Source: Chromatiales bacterium
Lineage (GTDB): Bacteria > Pseudomonadota > Gammaproteobacteria > Chromatiales > Chromatiaceae
Assembly (NCBI GenBank): GCA_022360905.1
Contig: JAKSBX010000213.1
Location: 1-39,654, forward strand
DNA: 39,654 nt
Reading direction: 5' to 3'
Shown here: one piece after another, positions 35,193 through 39,654 of the stretch
Numbering within the stretch: the stretch's first letter is position 1
Layout: each line of letters starts with the position of its first letter
Made by a program: the position numbers and the translations under genes
The notes under the pieces: model-generated
Seen by the model: the letters and a program-made list of their open reading frames with translations, nothing else
Database searches by the model: none
What the model was told of the DNA's origin: nothing

Positions 35193-35918
35193 ATGACACA
35201 ACTTGCACTTGTCATCGATCTAAACGTCTGCGTCGGCTGTCACGCCTGTGTGACCAGTTGCAAAGAGTGGAACACCTCCGGTTGGGCCGGTCCGATGACC
35301 GATCAGCGCCCCTATGGTGAGGATCCCACCGGCACCTTCTTCAACCGGGTGCAGACCTATGAGGCCGGTGTCTTTCCGCATACCGAGACCTATCACTTTC
35401 CCAAGTCCTGTCTGCATTGTGAAGATCCACCCTGCGTACCGGTCTGTCCTACCGGCGCTTCCTACAAGCGTGAGGATAACGGTGTGGTTCTGGTCGATTA
35501 CGACAAGTGCATCGGTTGCAAATACTGCTCCTGGGCCTGCCCCTACGGTGCACGGGAGATCGATGAGAAACAGCGGGTGATGAAAAAGTGCACCCTGTGT
35601 ATCGATCGCATTACCGATATGAGCCTGCCCGAGTCCGAGCGTAAACCGGCCTGTGTGCTGGCCTGCCCGACCAGTGCGCGGCTGTTCGGTGACGTACACG
35701 ATCCGGATTCTGAAGTCTCCGTGGCAATCCGTGAGCAGGGTGGCTATGCGCTGCAGCCCGAGTGGGGGACAAAACCGGCCAACCACTATCTGCCGCGTCG
35801 CAAGACCCGCATTCAGATCCACGAGGATGAACTGGTTCGGGCAGACAACCCATTGAAGAAAGAGCAGCTGCCCAGCCTGCCGGAGGGTGGCGAGACACTC
35901 GACGACGTGGCCTGGTGA
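35193..35918 (+). CDS. soeB: Sulfite dehydrogenase (quinone), iron-sulfur subunit SoeB
   Basis: A 241-residue ferredoxin-like electron-transfer subunit with four cysteine groups for four [4Fe-4S] clusters: CVGCHACVTSC, CLHCEDPPCVPVC, CIGCKYCSWAC and CTLC with CVLAC. It would pass electrons from SoeA to the membrane anchor. It lies 23 bases after soeA. Confidence 0.92.
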   Translation: MTQLALVIDLNVCVGCHACVTSCKEWNTSGWAGPMTDQRPYGEDPTGTFFNRVQTYEAGVFPHTETYHFPKSCLHCEDPPCVPVCPTGASYKREDNGVVLVDYDKCIGCKYCSWACPYGAREIDEKQRVMKKCTLCIDRITDMSLPESERKPACVLACPTSARLFGDVHDPDSEVSVAIREQGGYALQPEWGTKPANHYLPRRKTRIQIHEDELVRADNPLKKEQLPSLPEGGETLDDVAW

Positions 35919-36044
35919 TCAGCACGATCGGCGAATGAGGTTATGTTCCTGAAGTGTCCCTGGGCAAGCGGCGACAACAGCAGATCACTGATGTCATCGG
36001 TTGCCGACCAGCTTCAGGCAATTTGAGTTTTTGGAGAATTAATC

Positions 36045-37022
36045 ATGCATCCAGCCTTTTCAGTCATATTTCTGACCACGCTGATTGGCGTTGGACAGGG
36101 GCTGTTTCTGGCCCTCTTTACCGGCCAGCTCTATGCGTTGGCCAAGCTGTTGCCGGCTCAGACCGATGAGTTTTACGCCCATGGCAGTCTGATCGCGCTG
36201 CTGTTACTGATCGGCGGGCTGGTGGCGTCAGTATTTCATTTGGGTCGTCCGGAGCGGGCCTGGCGTGCCGCCACCCAATGGCGGACCTCCTGGTTATCCC
36301 GTGAGGTTATCGTATTGCCGGCGGCGATGCTGTTTACTGCCCTTTACGGTCTGTTCCACTATGTTGGATGGACCCAACCCCTGTTTGTCATCTCCCAGAC
36401 CCTGCCGGTGGATGCCACCCTGATCGTCGGGGCATTGGGTACGGTGGCCACCTTTTTGCTGTTCCTCTGCACGGCGATGATCTATGCCAGCCTGCGTTTT
36501 ATCAAGGCCTGGCACTCACCACTGACCGTAGCCAACTTTCTGTTTCTCGGTATCGCTTCAGGATTCATGCTGGCGGCGGCCCTATCGGCCTATCTCTCCT
36601 CCAGTCTGGTGGTTTTCTATGGCACCTGGGCGGTTGTGGCGACTCTCCTTGGAGCCATCAGTCGTGGAGCCTCGCTCTATCGCAACAGTGAATTTCGCTG
36701 CAAGGTCAGCCTGCAGTCAGCGATCGGTGTACACCATACCAAGCTGGATCAAAAAGCCCAGGGGTTTATGGGTGGGGCGTTCAACACCCGGGAATTCTTT
36801 CACGGCAAAAGCGATGGTCTGTTGCAGATGCTGCGCTACGGTTTTCTGCTGATGGTTTTTGTCTTACCGGTGTTGCTGATACTGCTTGCCTATCTGCTTG
36901 AATCCTCGCGATTGCCGATAGCGGCATTTTTGATTCAATATGTCGGTCTGGTGATGGAGCGCTACTACTTCTTCACAGAGGCCAAGCATCCGCAAAATCT
37001 CTACTACCAGAGTATGGCGTAA
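36045..37022 (+). CDS. soeC: Sulfite dehydrogenase (quinone), membrane anchor SoeC (DmsC-type)
   Basis: A 325-residue membrane protein with about eight helices, of the DmsC anchor family. FHLGRPERAWRAATQWRTSWLSRE near residue 65 is the conserved loop, and the C-terminus has ERYYFFTEAKHPQNLYYQ. It would hand electrons to quinone. GGAG lies upstream of the ATG at 36045. The 126-base gap to soeB shows no obvious gene or terminator. Confidence 0.9.
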   Translation: MHPAFSVIFLTTLIGVGQGLFLALFTGQLYALAKLLPAQTDEFYAHGSLIALLLLIGGLVASVFHLGRPERAWRAATQWRTSWLSREVIVLPAAMLFTALYGLFHYVGWTQPLFVISQTLPVDATLIVGALGTVATFLLFLCTAMIYASLRFIKAWHSPLTVANFLFLGIASGFMLAAALSAYLSSSLVVFYGTWAVVATLLGAISRGASLYRNSEFRCKVSLQSAIGVHHTKLDQKAQGFMGGAFNTREFFHGKSDGLLQMLRYGFLLMVFVLPVLLILLAYLLESSRLPIAAFLIQYVGLVMERYYFFTEAKHPQNLYYQSMA

Positions 37023-37049
37023 CTCAATCTGAGTAAGGAGGGTTAGATC

Positions 37050-37844
37050 ATGAAATGGTTTACTGCATTACTGTTGAGTCTGACTGTGTTGTCGGCAAAG
37101 GCCGATGTGGCGGTGCTGGTGCATGGCTACTTAGGCAACGCTGCATCCTGGGAACGTAGCGGTGTGACCAATCTGTTGCATCGACAGGGTTGGCAGGCGG
37201 CCGGTGTTCTGACCCCACGTGGGTTGCTGCCTCTGCCAGGTGCCGAGGCGGAGAATAAGTTCTATACCGTAGAGCTGCCCTCAATGGCACCCATTGCAGC
37301 CCAATCCGGAATCCTCAATGGCATGCTGACTGCCGTTGCCCGAAAGCACCCCGATGAATCCCTGATTTTGGTCGGCCACTCGGCCGGTGGTGTGGTTGCA
37401 CGCATGACGCTGGTGATGGGAGAGATTCCTCAGACCAAGGCGCTAATCACCATTGCATCCCCTCACTTGGGTACAGGACGCGCCGTGCAGGCGTTGGATG
37501 AGACGGATGATGTTTTCCCGATCAGTATGGTGAAATCGTTCTTTGTCGGGGATATCTACGATGTGGTGCGTGACTCTTGGGGGGTATTACTCGATCTAAC
37601 CCCTGAACACCCCGGCAGTCTGCTGTTTTGGCTCAACCGCCAGCCACACCCGGAGATTGAATATGTTTCGGTGATCCGGCCCGGACCTGTGGGTATGGGG
37701 GATGAAGTCGTACCGGCCTTTAGCCAGGATATGAACAATATCCCGGTACTCAAAGGACGGGTGAAGAGCCGCCACACAACTCTCAGTCATTCACTGCATC
37801 CGGTTGATGGTGAGGTGCTGGCAGATATTATGTCATCACTTTGA
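37050..37844 (+). CDS. Secreted alpha/beta hydrolase (lipase/esterase-like)
   Basis: A 264-residue hydrolase with a signal peptide (FTALLLSLTVLSAKA) and an alpha/beta fold. The oxyanion segment is VLVHGYLGNAASW, the nucleophile is Ser111 in VGHSAGGV, and likely acid and His residues lie in GMGDEVVPAF and SHSLHPVDG. It starts 27 bases after soeC with a strong GGAGG site, so it probably shares the soe transcript. Substrate and reason for the link are unknown. Confidence 0.85.
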   Translation: MKWFTALLLSLTVLSAKADVAVLVHGYLGNAASWERSGVTNLLHRQGWQAAGVLTPRGLLPLPGAEAENKFYTVELPSMAPIAAQSGILNGMLTAVARKHPDESLILVGHSAGGVVARMTLVMGEIPQTKALITIASPHLGTGRAVQALDETDDVFPISMVKSFFVGDIYDVVRDSWGVLLDLTPEHPGSLLFWLNRQPHPEIEYVSVIRPGPVGMGDEVVPAFSQDMNNIPVLKGRVKSRHTTLSHSLHPVDGEVLADIMSSL

Positions 37845-37862
37845 GCAGGTAAGTCGCTACTT

Positions 37863-37897
37863 GGCCGCAAATAATCAGCTGTGATTATTCCGCGGCC
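37863..37897. terminator. Strong hairpin between convergent genes
   Basis: GGCCGCAAATAATCA pairs with TGATTATTCCGCGGCC with one bulge, around a GCTG loop. It lies between the hydrolase stop and the stop of the convergent RRM-like gene. A T run follows only after some 20 bases, so termination is likely but not certain. Confidence 0.5.
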
Positions 37898-37920
37898 CCC
37901 AATCCTATCCATTCCGTTTT

Positions 37921-38319
37921 TCAGTCGATTGCCATGACTCTGGTGATCAGGTTATCGCGACGTCTGTCCGATTTTCGCCGCTCGTCAGACTGCTGGACGT
38001 CGTTCTGCATATTTCGTCTGTCTCGATTGGCAAATCTCCGTTGGTAGCGGTGCGGTCTCAGATAGAGGCCGTTGACCGTTCTGCCATCCAGATTTTCAAT
38101 AATGGTATCGGTTACCGACGTGGGGTTTATCTGGACGATGGCATGATACTCAACACTGTCTTTCTGCAAATCCCGGATACGAATGATTTTGGTGCGTTTA
38201 ATTTTGGGCTTTTTCAAGATCGCCATGGGTGACCAACTGCTGCGGGCACCTTTGATGGTTACGCTTTGGATCTCTTTCAGGGTCACATTTTTAGGAAGGT
38301 GTTTATAGAAAATCCACAT
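37921..38319 (-). CDS. RRM-like small basic protein
   Basis: About 132 residues. The first two thirds look like a divergent RNA-recognition motif: MWIFYKHLPKNVTLKEIQ as the first strand and helix, HAIVQINPTSVTDTIIENL as a third strand and helix, and VNGLYLRPHRYQRRF as the last strand. The tail is rich in Arg, Asp and Gln (DRRNMQND, DERRKSDRRRD). RNA binding is inferred, not shown. The ATG at 38319 has GGAGG six bases upstream; a start at 38331 is possible. It stands alone and is convergent with the hydrolase gene. Confidence 0.65.
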   Translation of the reverse strand: MWIFYKHLPKNVTLKEIQSVTIKGARSSWSPMAILKKPKIKRTKIIRIRDLQKDSVEYHAIVQINPTSVTDTIIENLDGRTVNGLYLRPHRYQRRFANRDRRNMQNDVQQSDERRKSDRRRDNLITRVMAID

Positions 38320-38914
38320 GGTTGCCTCCAAAAATCAGCGCTGATCCACAGGTTTCATCCAGTGAGCAGTATTCCAAAATCCTTGGAGGGGTGGTATCAC
38401 AAAAATTTGTTCGTGTAATGCGCGACCTGTGTTGTATGGCTTGCCATTTTCGAATTGAATGTGGTTTGCTTAACTTATCCCGATCTATTCAGGACCTATC
38501 CAAAGATATCGGAGGTCGTTGGTCAGAATAGAGTCGATTTGTAACTGGCTTGACCTGGGTTCGCTCAGATGGTCGTCAAGGCTTCATTAAAGCCCATCTG
38601 CGGCGGCATATCGTGTCAAGAGACTTTGAACTCTGTATCAATCCTAAATGTATACCATTACACAGCACATCCACCCCATTGTTCCCAATCGGTCTTCCCA
38701 TGGATGCCTAAGTTGTTGCGTTAAATGACTGAGATAGTCAGTCATAGTTTATGCAAACAGCGGGCATGGATGTGTAAACTATTGTAACCAGTAAGCTGAA
38801 ACTTGTACTCGGCTAAAGCCACTGAAACAATAGGGTAAAAGGGGGAATCATCAGCTCCTGGATGCTATTTCGTTGTATTGACTAACCTTTGAGGTTAAAG
38901 AGAACAGTGCCGAC
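38320..38914. other. 595-base intergenic region
   Basis: No convincing gene is present between the divergent RRM-like gene and the RND adaptor gene. The main feature is the palindrome at 38725-38745. The short open frames in it have no coding character I can recognise. Confidence 0.55.
38725..38745. promoter_or_regulatory. Palindromic candidate operator upstream of the RND adaptor gene
   Basis: ATGACTGA and TCAGTCAT form a perfect eight-base inverted repeat around GATAG, about 170 bases upstream of the efflux gene. The symmetry and spacing suit a dimeric repressor of the TetR or MarR type, but no such gene is visible in the window. Confidence 0.45.
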
Positions 38915-39654
38915 ATGAGATTGCTGTCTATCCTAATATGTCTTTTGGGTTTACTGCCTGTATCAAAGCAACTGCTGGCGGACCCTCTGGCCGTGGCCCG
39001 CATCGCGGTGCAAAGCGAAACCCAATCCGGTTTTACCCGCGCCCATACCAGATTGATTCTTTCTGCTGAAGAGTCCGGTCGCATAGAGACGGTCAATGGG
39101 GACGTGGGAGATCGGGTGAGTGCCGAAAAACCAATTGTTTGTCTGGATAATACCTATCTGGCGCTTGAGCTGAGAACCAATCAAGCCGAACAGCAGGCAC
39201 TTGAGGTGGATATGGCCTACTACCGTAAGGAGGTAGTGCGCTATAGCAAACTGGTGAAGAAGAACAGCTCTTCCGAGAGTCAATTGGATAGTGCACAACG
39301 AAACCTGGACAAGACTCGAAATCAATTTAAAACCCTGTCGATTGCGGCAAAGATTCTGCAGGAAAGAGAAGACAGGCTCTGTGTTTCAGCACCACAGGGG
39401 TGGCAGATTATCAAGCGCTATGTTGAACCGGGGCAGTGGGTGAATGCCGGTGAACCGGTGGTTGAAGTCGGTGATTACAGCCGCCTGGTGGTGCCATTTG
39501 CACTCAGTAGCCGGGAGTTCCAGGCGCTGTTGACAGAACAGGAAAGCGGGCTGTCGGTAACTTTACCGGATCATCAGCTTGCCATACCGGCTCAACTGAT
39601 ACGTCTCTCTCCCGCCTTTGATGAGATGTCACGCAAGATACATTTCGAACTGCA
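38915..39654 (+). CDS. RND-type efflux periplasmic adaptor (HlyD/MFP family), 3' end cut
   Basis: The frame runs open to the window edge, giving 246 residues. A signal segment (LLSILICLLGLLPVSKQLLA) is followed by a lipoyl half (SGRIETVNGDVGDRVSAEKPI), a coiled-coil hairpin (about residues 85-145) and the second lipoyl half (WQIIKRYVEPGQWVNAGEPVV). The start of the beta-barrel domain follows. These adaptors join an inner membrane RND pump to an outer membrane channel; the pump gene should lie just outside the window. Confidence 0.85.
   Translation, partial: MRLLSILICLLGLLPVSKQLLADPLAVARIAVQSETQSGFTRAHTRLILSAEESGRIETVNGDVGDRVSAEKPIVCLDNTYLALELRTNQAEQQALEVDMAYYRKEVVRYSKLVKKNSSSESQLDSAQRNLDKTRNQFKTLSIAAKILQEREDRLCVSAPQGWQIIKRYVEPGQWVNAGEPVVEVGDYSRLVVPFALSSREFQALLTEQESGLSVTLPDHQLAIPAQLIRLSPAFDEMSRKIHFEL

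Noticed and set aside
32260..37022. Polysulfide, thiosulfate or DMSO reductase instead of SoeABC
   Set aside because: The catalytic subunit has no twin-arginine signal, and subunit sizes and order fit the cytoplasmic sulfite dehydrogenase, although the superfamily is shared.

Overview
The window looks like chromosomal DNA from a free-living or symbiotic sulfur-oxidising gammaproteobacterium of the Chromatiales/Sedimenticola/Thiodiazotropha kind. The evidence is a sulfide:quinone oxidoreductase, a complete cytoplasmic sulfite dehydrogenase operon (soeABC), two Crp/Fnr-type regulators and several typical gammaproteobacterial housekeeping genes. The divergent gcvR-bcp / dapA-bamC arrangement matches the Escherichia coli order. 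The taxonomic placement is inferred from gene content, not computed. I see no rRNA, tRNA, CRISPR array, transposase or phage gene.

Layout. 1-141: end of an unidentified gene and its terminator. 348-2824: a FadL/OmpP1-type outer membrane channel divergent from a LysR regulator. 2876-4365: a small unknown protein and an AI-2E/PerM-family membrane protein. 4426-5482: a CRP-like regulator and a DUF2892 membrane protein, with a palindrome between them. 5671-8514: a large hybrid histidine kinase. 8706-11265 (minus): gcvR, bcp-type peroxiredoxin and phoH-type ATPase, divergent from 11583-14493: dapA, bamC and a metallo-beta-lactamase-fold hydrolase. 14727-15995: sulfide:quinone oxidoreductase, preceded by a perfect Crp/Fnr-geometry palindrome. 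16057-17918: ispG and a secreted GlcG/HbpS-like protein. 17965-19614 (minus): an Fnr-like regulator, a small unknown protein and a NifX-like protein in one apparent operon. 20160-21155: a response regulator with an unfamiliar output region. 21237-21329: a long hairpin repeat. 21388-22737 (minus): TrpB2. 23020-25369: uup and a small secreted protein. 25575-31602: a polyprenyl-phosphate-arabinose gene set. 32260-37844: soeABC and a secreted alpha/beta hydrolase. 37921-38319 (minus): an RRM-like protein. 38915-39654: the start of an RND-type periplasmic adaptor, cut by the window edge.

How the genes work together. SQR would oxidise sulfide at the membrane and pass electrons to quinone. SoeABC would oxidise sulfite to sulfate in the cytoplasm and also feed the quinone pool. 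The two Crp/Fnr regulators and the palindromes near sqr, the DUF2892 gene and the NifX-like operon suggest that redox or respiratory state controls this metabolism.

The most distinctive region is 25575-31602. A UPF0104-type putative flippase, a HAD-UbiA fusion, a DprE1-like flavoenzyme and a DprE2-like reductase lie head to tail, followed by a convergent polytopic membrane protein. Together they look like a full route to decaprenyl-phosphoryl-D-arabinose, a donor best known from mycobacterial cell walls, with a candidate flippase and a candidate transferase beside it.
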